Below, in pieces: positions 1-7,872 of a stretch of 60,201 nucleotides of DNA (its first letter is position 1; the number at the start of each line of letters is the position of its first letter). The notes below the pieces were generated by a model. The model did no database searches, was not told where the DNA came from, and was given only the letters and a program-made list of their open reading frames with translations. Source of the stretch: Foetidibacter luteolus (GTDB lineage: Bacteria > Bacteroidota > Bacteroidia > Chitinophagales > Chitinophagaceae). The position numbers and the translations under genes are program-made. The stretch spans positions 12,520 to 72,720 of the forward strand of contig NZ_VVIP01000013.1 in NCBI RefSeq assembly GCF_009650435.1, in the 5' to 3' direction.

Positions 1-84
1 TAATAATGTAATTGAAAATCAAATAATTATAACCGCACTAAATCCGAGGGGGACAAGTCAGGACACCAACATAAACCGCTCTTT

Positions 85-106
85 AGCCAGACAAAGTCTG
101 GCTTTT
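85..106 (+). terminator. Short hairpin, probable rho-independent terminator
   Basis: A perfect 8-bp stem (85-92 pairing with 96-103, loop AAA) is followed by a short T run. It would end a plus-strand transcript entering from the left edge. It also lies about 30 bp past the stop of the minus-strand gene at 134-523 and might act in that direction, but the T run is weaker there. Confidence 0.5.
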
Positions 107-114
107 ATCAGACA

Positions 115-151
115 TCCGAAGAGCCGCTATCGCTTACTCTTCGGATAGCGG
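115..151. repeat. Interleaved inverted repeats over a stop codon
   Basis: Two inverted repeats are interleaved. Arm 115-123 pairs with 137-145 (9 bp), and arm 124-130 pairs with 145-151 (7 bp), giving the order A-B-A'-B' with almost no spacing. The two hairpins exclude each other, or would form a strained pseudoknot. The minus-strand gene at 134-523 ends inside this block: its last codons and its TAA stop come from it. Confidence 0.6.
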
Positions 152-523
152 GGGTATATCTTTTTCATAAGAACAGCAAATCATTAATTTTAAAGTAGCA
201 TTCGCTACAAGCAGTTTCTCAAAATCGAATTTTATATGCTTCCATCCCATACTCCATTCAGACTCTACAGCCAATGGCACTTCGATTAAATTCCCTTTCA
301 AATTTTCTTTATACCATATTAGATCATATAGCCACTCTGTTTCAAAGTCTTCATCTTTGCAGGCGGCACAAATTTTAAAGCCTCTACTTTTACCCAAATT
401 TCCAAGCGCCTTCTTCATTTCTCTAGTCCATGGCGTATTACCAAAAACTTCGTTTTTAATCAATTGTTGATTTGTTTGAATAAGTGTTTGCTCTATTTCA
501 TTAATTAATGATTGTTTATCCAT
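134..523 (-). CDS. Hypothetical protein, possible PD-(D/E)XK-like fold
   Basis: A 129-residue soluble protein without signal peptide or membrane segment. The C-terminal half carries an Asp in a hydrophobic strand (LYDLIWY, D67), then VESEW (E87, E89) and IKFDFEKLL. This order of acidic residues and a lysine resembles PD-(D/E)XK nuclease-like small proteins; that is inference from residue order only. A CAAC pair at 52-55 is also visible. Its codons are AT-rich, like the rest of the defence island beside it and unlike the GC-richer housekeeping genes. The 3' end lies inside an interleaved inverted repeat, so the native C-terminus may have been altered. Confidence 0.6.
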   Translation of the reverse strand: MDKQSLINEIEQTLIQTNQQLIKNEVFGNTPWTREMKKALGNLGKSRGFKICAACKDEDFETEWLYDLIWYKENLKGNLIEVPLAVESEWSMGWKHIKFDFEKLLVANATLKLMICCSYEKDIPPLSEE

Positions 524-917
524 CTTTAACTTTAATTTAGATTACTGCCAACAAATTACGGCATATACAAAATATCTATTTCTTTCTCTGTTAAGCCATT
601 GCCTATAATGCGTAAATCGAAATATTCCAGCTCTCGCAGGCACCACAGACAAATATGTATCAAACTTCGATGTATCTTACTCTTCAACGGTTAGAGTGGC
701 TATAAAGCTTTCCCTCCAAAGAAGGGTCTTTTTGATTTAAGGCTTACACAGTGACTAAGTGGTTACCATCTTAAGCTATTGATAATGCTTCGAAAGGCTA
801 TCACACAAAAATTAAAACACAATACTCGCACACAATTTTTGCACTGGCGTTACATTTATTTATTGATATTCTTAGGCGAACGGGAATTGACATTCCTGAA
901 TCAACTAGCAATAATTT
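524..917. other. Intergenic, no recognisable gene
   Basis: AT-rich spacer. I see only a weak short hairpin near 708-730 followed by T residues, and no convincing gene, RNA or promoter. From 775 an open frame without a usual start codon runs on the plus strand to 1377 (see the rejected list). Confidence 0.4.
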
Positions 918-1301
918 TTACTTTCTTGCAATCTTTGCATTTGGTCTGCTGCTTACGATAGTTTGCTTTGGATGCGTTTGCATTGTTTTAATAGCTGCAA
1001 TAAAAAAGCCTCCATCGAGATATAGTGTTGCATACTTAAGTATATCATTTACTCTATTTTTATTTTTCATTTCGTTCGAAAGTTTGATAAAATATTTAGG
1101 GATAGCTTTATTTCTTTCAAAGAATAATGCCTTCAATCTTTCTTTATCATTCAAAAATGTTTCATTGAAAGCGAAAGGAACTTTATTTGTAACAAAACGA
1201 ATCTTAGTTTTAATAGCCGGATTTATATCATCCTTGTTCCAGTTAGAGGTTGCAATTCTTTTTTTGGGATCATGCTTCCTTTTCTTCATATTGGCTATCA
1301 T
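918..1301 (-). CDS. Hypothetical protein, low confidence
   Basis: A 127-residue, lysine- and asparagine-rich hydrophilic protein. I do not recognise the family. The start is an ATG 24 bases after the stop of the upstream 71-residue frame on the same strand, which suggests a two-gene unit; a second in-frame ATG follows at codon 5. The same DNA is open on the opposite strand (775-1377), where it would encode a very hydrophobic protein but without ATG or GTG. Third codon positions of the two frames coincide, so base composition does not settle which is real. I prefer the minus strand because it has a normal start and fits the direction of the island. Confidence 0.35.
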   Translation of the reverse strand: MIANMKKRKHDPKKRIATSNWNKDDINPAIKTKIRFVTNKVPFAFNETFLNDKERLKALFFERNKAIPKYFIKLSNEMKNKNRVNDILKYATLYLDGGFFIAAIKTMQTHPKQTIVSSRPNAKIARK

Positions 1302-1325
1302 TATGATTTATCCAAAGGTTTTAGA

Positions 1326-1541
1326 TTATTTTCCCCTCACATCAATTAAAAAGTCGGGATTAAAATATTCGGTATAGATTTCTCTTTGATTAGGCCCCGC
1401 TTTAACATAGTGCGTACAGCCTTTTATTTTTCTTGGCAATCGACCTTCCTCTTTAATCCAATGCTGAGGAATAAAAAACTCACTTTCCTTATTAGCAAAT
1501 ATTCTCATTGGTGATAGATGCTTCAAGATTTCTGAATCCAT
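1326..1541 (-). CDS. Small hypothetical protein
   Basis: A 71-residue protein with a composition typical of real proteins (Trp, His, Cys, Tyr present; motifs FFIPQHWIKEEGRLPRKIKG and YTEYFNPDFLIDVRGK). No known family is recognised, and there is no membrane segment. It starts with ATG and ends 24 bases before the next frame on the same strand. Its size and place next to restriction and AAA genes would suit a small accessory or antitoxin-like protein, but nothing in the sequence shows that. Confidence 0.45.
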   Translation of the reverse strand: MDSEILKHLSPMRIFANKESEFFIPQHWIKEEGRLPRKIKGCTHYVKAGPNQREIYTEYFNPDFLIDVRGK

Positions 1542-1804
1542 TAGTTCTTAGTTTACTAGTATAATTGATGCAACTCATAACTTAGTTATAATAATGACAA
1601 CCGTGTTTATTCTTCTTATCAATCTTTAACTTATAATACCGTTTAACTTTCTTCTTCACCATAGTCCTTAAAACACAAACCATTTTAGATTTACTAAATT
1701 ATTAAATACCTGATTTAGATTATTAGTCACAACACTTCTAATGGCAGAACTTCCGACACCCCAGTCTGATCATATGGTCATCAGCCGCAGTAAGGCCTGT
1801 TGAT

Positions 1805-2434
1805 TTATTCAGTAGACAAATAGGTCTCGTTATAAATATCACGCAACTTTTTGCCATTATATGTCCAGTAAGGGCCAGGAGCAACATGATATCCATTTTC
1901 CAGAATTACCCTGGTCGCATTTGTTAACGATGTTTCCTCGCCTCTAAAATTCACACTCCTATCGCTAACTACTGTAACCATTTCTCCATTGGCTACTGAC
2001 ACAAGTTCACTGCCAACAGGTATATTCATCTGGCCAAAACTGAAACGGGGCCTTTTTTTCCGTGCATACGCTTCCCCAGCTTCCCTGTCAACTTCGTCCA
2101 CTTCTTCCTTTTCTACCGCGACTTTGGGTGTAACATCTTCAATTTCCAACAACTTAATAATAGCTATTGCCTGTGTGGCCTCTATCTCAAAAAACTCACG
2201 GCGAGGATTAATCCTGTCCGGACCGAAAGCAGTATGTAAGGCTTTTTCAACTCTTTGAGCATTAGACACCCTTGCCGCATATACGCATTCAAAAGGCAAT
2301 GGTACCCCGGGATTTGAATATAGCTGCGCCATTCTAATTTTTACATCTTCGTTATTTGTAAAACCAATCTTTATCATATTGGGCATAGCAGGGTTTGTCA
2401 GTATATAAACTATCCCATTATTAAATTCCATCAT
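1805..2434 (-). CDS. GIY-YIG (T5orf172/MUG113-type) protein with RAMA-like C-terminus
   Basis: A 209-residue protein. The N-terminus has the GIY-YIG signature as GIVYIL (residues 7-12) and IKIGFT (21-26), followed by RVSNAQRVEKALHTAF and the REFFEI segment seen in T5orf172-type GIY-YIG domains. A charged linker (about 100-128) leads to a C-terminal domain of about 80 residues with a GPYWTYNGKKL motif, which looks like the RAMA domain found beside restriction and modification enzymes. Known for the family: GIY-YIG domains cleave DNA, and RAMA domains are thought to recognise modified DNA. Inference: a nuclease sensing modified or foreign DNA. Two consecutive ATG codons occur; the first is given. 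Confidence 0.75.
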   Translation of the reverse strand: MMEFNNGIVYILTNPAMPNMIKIGFTNNEDVKIRMAQLYSNPGVPLPFECVYAARVSNAQRVEKALHTAFGPDRINPRREFFEIEATQAIAIIKLLEIEDVTPKVAVEKEEVDEVDREAGEAYARKKRPRFSFGQMNIPVGSELVSVANGEMVTVVSDRSVNFRGEETSLTNATRVILENGYHVAPGPYWTYNGKKLRDIYNETYLSTE

Positions 2435-2510
2435 GCTTATTCAGTTGGTATGTTTTACAATTACTTATTCAGGTTGAAACTATTATGTCACTAGAAAAAG
2501 ACTGTGAATT

Positions 2511-3119
2511 TTAAAGGCTTAATCCATAGACTTTTCTTATAGGTTGTAAATTTAATCCCAAAACTAAATCAAGCCATTTTCGCTCCCGGTTCTTGTTTGG
2601 CCGCATTAGAGGATGATAAAAATTAAGCCCACGATTGATAATCCGGTCGTTTCCAAAAAAATTTACAGCGGCATTCAATAGATATCTCGCTTTTGGATTA
2701 GTACCACATGCAAACAATACAGGAACTGTTTCCGGAGCCAGAGATAATAAATTCTTTTCCCTGGAAGCATGAAAGATGGAATGCTTAGAATTTCCTTCTT
2801 TTTCAAGCCCGGCGAGCATTTTAAAGAAGTTGCCGCTTTTTTCATTGCGGATATCTGACAGGTTAAGAATTCGGCCATGGCATAAATCTTTTGCTTGCAT
2901 AAAAGTAATAATCCTATGCAGTGTTGCATCCGGTTTTACCCTTACTTCTTCGCAAAATTTACCTTCATTATCACAGCTTCCGGGATTCAACATCACAAAA
3001 ATAATCTCCGGATGTTTGGGCAATACAACATCATCCTTTCGGATATCAACATAAAGCCGACAAAGAATTTCATCAAGCTTGTAAAAGCAGGCAAAACAGG
3101 AATAGTTAAGTGCAGTCAT
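2511..3119 (-). CDS. DUF1643-like protein
   Basis: A 202-residue soluble protein. The strand IIFVMLNPGSCD (about 39-50) followed by a helical segment, and later VPVLFACGTNP and FYHPLMRP, match the layout of DUF1643 proteins, which typically have a 'MLNPS.AD' strand, a central glycine-rich strand and a C-terminal HPL. The biochemical role of DUF1643 is not established; members are often found in mobile or defence regions. It follows the 176-residue partner gene by 5 bp on the same strand, so it is probably co-transcribed with the AAA ATPase pair. No membrane segments are visible. Confidence 0.6.
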   Translation of the reverse strand: MTALNYSCFACFYKLDEILCRLYVDIRKDDVVLPKHPEIIFVMLNPGSCDNEGKFCEEVRVKPDATLHRIITFMQAKDLCHGRILNLSDIRNEKSGNFFKMLAGLEKEGNSKHSIFHASREKNLLSLAPETVPVLFACGTNPKARYLLNAAVNFFGNDRIINRGLNFYHPLMRPNKNRERKWLDLVLGLNLQPIRKVYGLSL

Positions 3120-3124
3120 AAAAA

Positions 3125-3655
3125 TTATAGGGCTTTTAATTCATCCATGTCAGCATCGTACTGCTTTTCTTTTAAATACCTGATCCAGGATTCCAACTTT
3201 ACAAAGTCAGGCGCACCAACTTTTTTCAAGGCTTTAAATAATCTTTTAAACCGGTCGTCTTTTTTGCTGTTTTCTCTTTTCGACTCTTTTTTAAAATCAT
3301 CCATATTAGTTGGCAAATCAAAATCACCAACAGTAACATCCATCTCACCAGCGTTTTTTAATATCATTGTTTCAATGGCTGGTGATATTTGAATGATGTA
3401 ATGATGCCTATTTGGGTGTTTATGTAACAACAAAGAGCTGGATGCAATAATAACGTCAAACTCCTTCAAATAATCAACATCTCTTTTGTCTTTATCTATA
3501 ATTCCCACGGCAAAACGGTCCCTGAAATTCTCCTTCATTACTTTTGTTACAGTTCCGCAACCTTTTTGATGGTTGTAGCCTTTGCTGATTGGCGGCACAA
3601 GGGTTTCGGCCAAATTTGTATCAACATAACATTCCGGGATAATCGCCAAATCCAT
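3125..3655 (-). CDS. Possible TOPRIM-like partner of the AAA ATPase
   Basis: A 176-residue protein whose ATG overlaps the stop of the upstream ATPase by one base (TGATG), a sign of translational coupling. The N-terminus has an acidic strand (LAIIPECYVDTN, E8) followed by GIIDKDKRD (about 51-59), an E...DxD order as in TOPRIM domains of OLD-family and PARIS-type partners. The middle (HYIIQISPAIE) and a basic helical tail are unassigned. TOPRIM similarity is inference from motif order and gene pairing; it is not a clear match to DUF4435 or DUF3226. Likely an effector or nuclease controlled by the ATPase. Confidence 0.6.
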   Translation of the reverse strand: MDLAIIPECYVDTNLAETLVPPISKGYNHQKGCGTVTKVMKENFRDRFAVGIIDKDKRDVDYLKEFDVIIASSSLLLHKHPNRHHYIIQISPAIETMILKNAGEMDVTVGDFDLPTNMDDFKKESKRENSKKDDRFKRLFKALKKVGAPDFVKLESWIRYLKEKQYDADMDELKAL

Positions 3656-4638
3656 CAGAGGTACATTTCATTATTGGTAAATATATCTACGCCATTCTGC
3701 AGTATTTCATGCAATTCATCGCGACTTAAAGCTTTTACTACTGTTTGCTTATCCCTGAAATCAACGTTAAAAACCGCCAATTCTTCCTGTGCATTTTCAA
3801 GCAGGTCATTCAGGATAAACGGGCTATGGGTGGCGATAAAATACTGGTTATCTTTTTTATAAATCATCTCCTGCGTAAGGTGCGACATATAAGGCGGGAA
3901 TGAATGGGCCTCAGGCTCTTCAAACAGCAACACGCTATCATTATTGGATGTTATGGCTGCTTTGTAGAAAATAATCCTTTGTAGTGTATCCGCTATTGAG
4001 TTATAAGGTATCAGAAAAATACCGTCCCTGTTATTTTGGATAATTTTCATAGTTTGGCTTGACTTGTCAAAGGCTATCTCTAATTGGTAATCACTAAAGA
4101 GGGAGATAATGTCTTTTTTTAATTTGGGGTAGTTTTCAATTATAGAAAGCAAGTTTTGTCCAAAGGGCGGGATCAAATACTTTGAGTGCCCCTTTTTGTA
4201 TACTACATCAGTCTTAAAATTGTACCTTTTAATATTTGTTTCGGCAAAACCATTTGTAGCAAGAGCAGTAACATTAAGCTTCTCATTTATCCTTGCGCCA
4301 AAGCTTTCACCGTTTATATTAATATGAAAATACAGGAACTCTTTAGGATGAAAAGTTATTGTACACGATCCAATACTAGTTTGAATTAAAGCCTCATTTT
4401 CCCATCGGCCATTGTAAAATAATTCGGATTCGTTTTCTACGCGTATGAGATTTGATAATTTTTTAGACGCATTCTCCTTCAAGTAACTAACGGAAAATGC
4501 AGACAGGGCTTCTACAATATTAGACTTTCCTACATTCGGCCTTCCAATAAATAAATTAATCCTTTTACACTCCCTTATTTCGCATTCTTCTATTGACTTA
4601 AAATTTCGTATATATATTGAGTCTATAAGTTTACTCAT
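3655..4638 (-). CDS. AAA family ATPase (OLD/AAA_21-like)
   Basis: A 327-residue ABC/SMC-like ATPase. Visible parts: an N-terminal strand IRNFKSIEECEI, Walker A GRPNVGKS (32-39), Walker B VLLFEEPE (about 236-243) and the switch motif ATHSPFIL (about 267-274). The central part is a short insertion rather than a long coiled coil, as in OLD-family and AAA_15/AAA_21 proteins used in phage defence. It overlaps the next gene by one base. About 85 bp separate it from hsdR upstream on the same strand, so it may be read from the restriction operon or from its own promoter. The role is probably to sense infection and license the partner protein. Confidence 0.8.
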   Translation of the reverse strand: MSKLIDSIYIRNFKSIEECEIRECKRINLFIGRPNVGKSNIVEALSAFSVSYLKENASKKLSNLIRVENESELFYNGRWENEALIQTSIGSCTITFHPKEFLYFHININGESFGARINEKLNVTALATNGFAETNIKRYNFKTDVVYKKGHSKYLIPPFGQNLLSIIENYPKLKKDIISLFSDYQLEIAFDKSSQTMKIIQNNRDGIFLIPYNSIADTLQRIIFYKAAITSNNDSVLLFEEPEAHSFPPYMSHLTQEMIYKKDNQYFIATHSPFILNDLLENAQEELAVFNVDFRDKQTVVKALSRDELHEILQNGVDIFTNNEMYL

Positions 4639-4722
4639 CGCATCCTTTTTGATAGATAAAATTACCCGTTTATTTTTTGATATGCCTATTTTGTCTGGTG
4701 CGTAAATTTCATAAGTAGCTTT

Positions 4723-7700
4723 TTACAGTCCATTCTCCCCACTCCACCCATCCGCCAGCAATTCTGCCTGGCTCAATACCCTGCTTACAGATACGGTGTA
4801 CTCCCCTGTTGCAGGATCATCAGGGGGATATTTGTATTTGCGGAGGATACGTTTTATTAAGGTACGCATTTTAGCTTGTACGCTTTCTTTCAGTTGCCAG
4901 TCAATAGAAGTGTTTTTGCGTACGTTTTCTACCAACTCGTGGGCGATGGCTTTTAAAGTGACGTCGCCGAGGATGGCTTCGGCGGTTGGGTTTTCGGCAA
5001 GTGCATCGTAGAAAGCCAGTTCATCTTCCCGAAGGTTTAGTTTTTTCCCGCGGTCTGCTGCTTCTCTCATCTCCTGCGCCATCTGTATCAGTTCATCTAT
5101 AATCTGTGCTGCTTCTAACAAGCCTGCCTGGTAGCGCTTCACGGCTTCAGTGAGCATCACCGAAAACTTTTTGCTTTGTGCAATATTGGTCCGTGCCTTG
5201 CCCGCAACCTCATCTTCCAGCAACCGCTTCAATAACTCCAGCGCCAGGTTTTTTTGCGGCAGGTTCTTCACTTCGGCCAGGAACTTATCATCAAGGATGG
5301 AAATGTCGGGTTTTTTAATGCCCGCGGCATCAAAGATGTCTATTACATCTTCTGAAAGCACCGCATCGTTTACGATTTGCCGTAAAGCCGTTTCTATTTC
5401 CTGGTTGCTGCGTTTGCGTTTGTTTTCATCAAACTTGGCAATACGGGCTTTGATGGCCTGGAAAAAGGCAAGGTCATCCCTTACCAGTTTTGAATCAGGG
5501 TGTGTTACCGATAAGGCGAAAGCCTGTGATAACCGGGTTACATGGTCTTTAAACCGCTGCTTGCCATTGATGATGGTATTACCTTCGCCGTCCGTTTCCG
5601 TCAGGCCGAGTATGTAGTTAGCCGCTTCCAGCACAAACTGCATTTTCTCCCGGGCTGTTTTGCCGTAGTAAGCCTTGTAATTAAAATTCACAAACATACC
5701 TGCCACCACTTCAAACAGTTCCATCATTTTATCGGCGGCTTCATCAATGTTATGGGTGAGTTTGCCTTTCCCCTTGCTTTCAGTATAAATGGCCAATGCT
5801 TTCTTTAAATCCTGTGCAATGCCTATATAATCTACTACCAGCCCGCCCTGCTTGTCGCCAAATACCCGGTTAATCCTTGCTATCGCCTGCATCAAGTTGT
5901 GGCCGCTCATGGGCTTATCTATGTATAAGGTATGCAATACCGGTGCGTCAAAACCAGTCAGCCACATATCGCGGACAATCACGATTTTCAGTTCATCGTC
6001 AGGGTCTTTTAAACGGTTGCCGATATCCGTCCTTCGCTTTTTGTTGCGTATATGTTCCGCCCATTCGGGGCCATCGCTGCTGCTGCCTGTCATGATAACT
6101 TTTATGCCCCCTTTGTCATCATCTTTATGGTACCATTCCGGTTTAAGTGCAACAATGGCGTCATGCAGTTCAACAGCTATGCGCCTGCTCATCGCTACAA
6201 ACATGGCTTTGCCTTTGCTTCCCCTTGTACGTTCCTCAAAATGGGCCACCATATCTTTGGCAATCTGCTTTAACCTGCTGTCGCTGCCCACCACCGCTTC
6301 TTTGCTTGCCCATTTGGCAAAGCGTTTTTGCCTGTCGGTTAGTTCATCATCTTCCGTTATTTCTTCCACCTGCTGGTCCATAATGGCCTGGTCGGCTTCA
6401 GATAGTTTCACCTTGGCCAGCCTGCTTTCATAAAAGATGCGCACCGTTGCACCATCTTTTACGGCCTGCTCTATATCATACACATCAATATAATCGCCAA
6501 ATACGGCCTGTGTGCTGGCATCCTGTTTTTCAATGGGTGTGCCGGTAAAGCCGATAAACGAGGCGTTGGGCAAGGCATCCCGCATGTGGCGGGCAAACCC
6601 ATCTATAAAATCATATTGACTCCGGTGTGCTTCGTCTGCCACCACCACGATATTTCGGCGGCTGGTAAGCATGGGGAAGGTATCGCCCTTTTCATCCGGC
6701 AGAAATTTTTGTATGGTGGTGAACACGATGCCACCCGAGGCGACCGACAACAGCTCCCGCAACATCTTCCGGTCTGTGGCCTGTCTGGGTTCCTGTCTTA
6801 GCAATTGCTGGCAGTCTGAAAAGGTGCCGAATAGCTGGTCATCCAAATCGTTGCGGTCTGTTAATACCACAATTGTCGGGTTGTTCATAGCGGGCTCTAC
6901 GACCATTTTGCCGGTATAAAATACCATACTTAAACTCTTGCCGCTGCCCTGCGTATGCCATATAACACCGGCCCGTTTGTCGCCATTGGCGCCGGAGGCC
7001 TTTACGGTGGTGGCAATAGCTTTGTTTACCGCATAGTATTGGTGGTAAGCCGCGATCTTTTTGATGGTCTTATCCCTTCCTTTCTCAAATACAATAAAGT
7101 GACGAATGATATCCAACAGGTTTTGTTTGGCCAGCATACCCTTTACCATGGGTTCCAGTTCTTCCTGCAGGCTGGTATCTACAATATGTTCGCCATCCGC
7201 ACTCTTCCATTCCATAAAGCGGCTGTAACCGCTGCTGATGGTACCGGCCTTGGCAAACCAGCCATCGCTGGCAATCATAAAACAGTTGTAGTGAAACAGG
7301 GAAGGTATGGTGCGTTTGTAGGTTTGCAGTTGCTGGTAGGCGGCATATATATCTGCCTGCTCATCTGTGGCGTTTTTCAGTTCTATTACCACCAGCGGCA
7401 GTCCGTTGATGAACAACACAATATCCGGCCGTTTGTTGTTGTGGTTTTCTATAACGGTAAACTGGTTAACCACCAAAAATTCGTTTTTGTTGCTACCGGG
7501 GGTATAATCTATCAGCCAAACCTTATCAGACCTCACCCCCCCGCCCCTCTCCAAGGGAGAGGGGAGCCTGAACTTCACGTCTATGCCATCCGTTAACATT
7601 ACATGAAATGCTTCGTTGTTGCTGATAGCATCAGTACCCGTTACCCGCAATACTTTCTTAAATGCTTCTTCCCTGGCTTCTGCGGGTATATGCGGGTTGA

Positions 7701-7872
7701 TACGGTCTATGGCCTGCTGTAAACGGTGAGGCAATACCACTTCCGCATAAGTACGCTCCGGAACAGCCGCATCGATGATATCTGGGCCAAATAGCTTCTC
7801 ATATCCCAACTCGTTGATGAGGATATCCAGTGCTATCTGTTCTATTTCGTCTTCAGTTATTAGATTCTTCAA
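4723..7872 (-). CDS. hsdR: Type I restriction enzyme, R subunit (motor/nuclease)
   Basis: A 1049-residue subunit, the usual HsdR length. The nuclease domain shows D150 and VIELK (E164, K166). The translocase has Walker A HTQGSGKS (306-313) and DEAH (413-416), followed by the second RecA domain with TGFDAP and QAIARINR motifs. It drives ATP-dependent DNA translocation and cleavage in complex with HsdM and HsdS. The start lies 20 bp inside the end of the upstream DUF262 gene, so the two are translationally linked. Residues about 102-113 (PSPLERGGGV) look foreign to the family: the DNA there is a perfect palindromic repeat that keeps the frame. Confidence 0.95.
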   Translation of the reverse strand: MKNLITEDEIEQIALDILINELGYEKLFGPDIIDAAVPERTYAEVVLPHRLQQAIDRINPHIPAEAREEAFKKVLRVTGTDAISNNEAFHVMLTDGIDVKFRLPSPLERGGGVRSDKVWLIDYTPGSNKNEFLVVNQFTVIENHNNKRPDIVLFINGLPLVVIELKNATDEQADIYAAYQQLQTYKRTIPSLFHYNCFMIASDGWFAKAGTISSGYSRFMEWKSADGEHIVDTSLQEELEPMVKGMLAKQNLLDIIRHFIVFEKGRDKTIKKIAAYHQYYAVNKAIATTVKASGANGDKRAGVIWHTQGSGKSLSMVFYTGKMVVEPAMNNPTIVVLTDRNDLDDQLFGTFSDCQQLLRQEPRQATDRKMLRELLSVASGGIVFTTIQKFLPDEKGDTFPMLTSRRNIVVVADEAHRSQYDFIDGFARHMRDALPNASFIGFTGTPIEKQDASTQAVFGDYIDVYDIEQAVKDGATVRIFYESRLAKVKLSEADQAIMDQQVEEITEDDELTDRQKRFAKWASKEAVVGSDSRLKQIAKDMVAHFEERTRGSKGKAMFVAMSRRIAVELHDAIVALKPEWYHKDDDKGGIKVIMTGSSSDGPEWAEHIRNKKRRTDIGNRLKDPDDELKIVIVRDMWLTGFDAPVLHTLYIDKPMSGHNLMQAIARINRVFGDKQGGLVVDYIGIAQDLKKALAIYTESKGKGKLTHNIDEAADKMMELFEVVAGMFVNFNYKAYYGKTAREKMQFVLEAANYILGLTETDGEGNTIINGKQRFKDHVTRLSQAFALSVTHPDSKLVRDDLAFFQAIKARIAKFDENKRKRSNQEIETALRQIVNDAVLSEDVIDIFDAAGIKKPDISILDDKFLAEVKNLPQKNLALELLKRLLEDEVAGKARTNIAQSKKFSVMLTEAVKRYQAGLLEAAQIIDELIQMAQEMREAADRGKKLNLREDELAFYDALAENPTAEAILGDVTLKAIAHELVENVRKNTSIDWQLKESVQAKMRTLIKRILRKYKYPPDDPATGEYTVSVSRVLSQAELLADGWSGENGL
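7544..7564. repeat. In-frame palindromic repeat inside hsdR
   Basis: A 9-bp perfect stem (7544-7552 with 7556-7564, loop AAG) in a C-rich/G-rich context. It encodes about residues 103-110 of HsdR, where relatives have a short ordinary loop. Short palindromes of this type are usually intergenic in Bacteroidota. It lies between the N-terminal part and the nuclease core, so a surface loop could tolerate it. Confidence 0.65.

Noticed and set aside
868..910. tRNA-like stretch
   Set aside because: The text looks vaguely like an arm and loop, but no cloverleaf can be drawn.
775..1377. Plus-strand hydrophobic protein of about 200 residues
   Set aside because: Open frame with membrane-like composition but no ATG or GTG start (only TTG inside), and it conflicts with two ATG-started frames on the minus strand. 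Kept as an alternative only.
4796..7596. Several plus-strand frames opposite hsdR
   Set aside because: Shadows of the hsdR gene in a GC-richer region.
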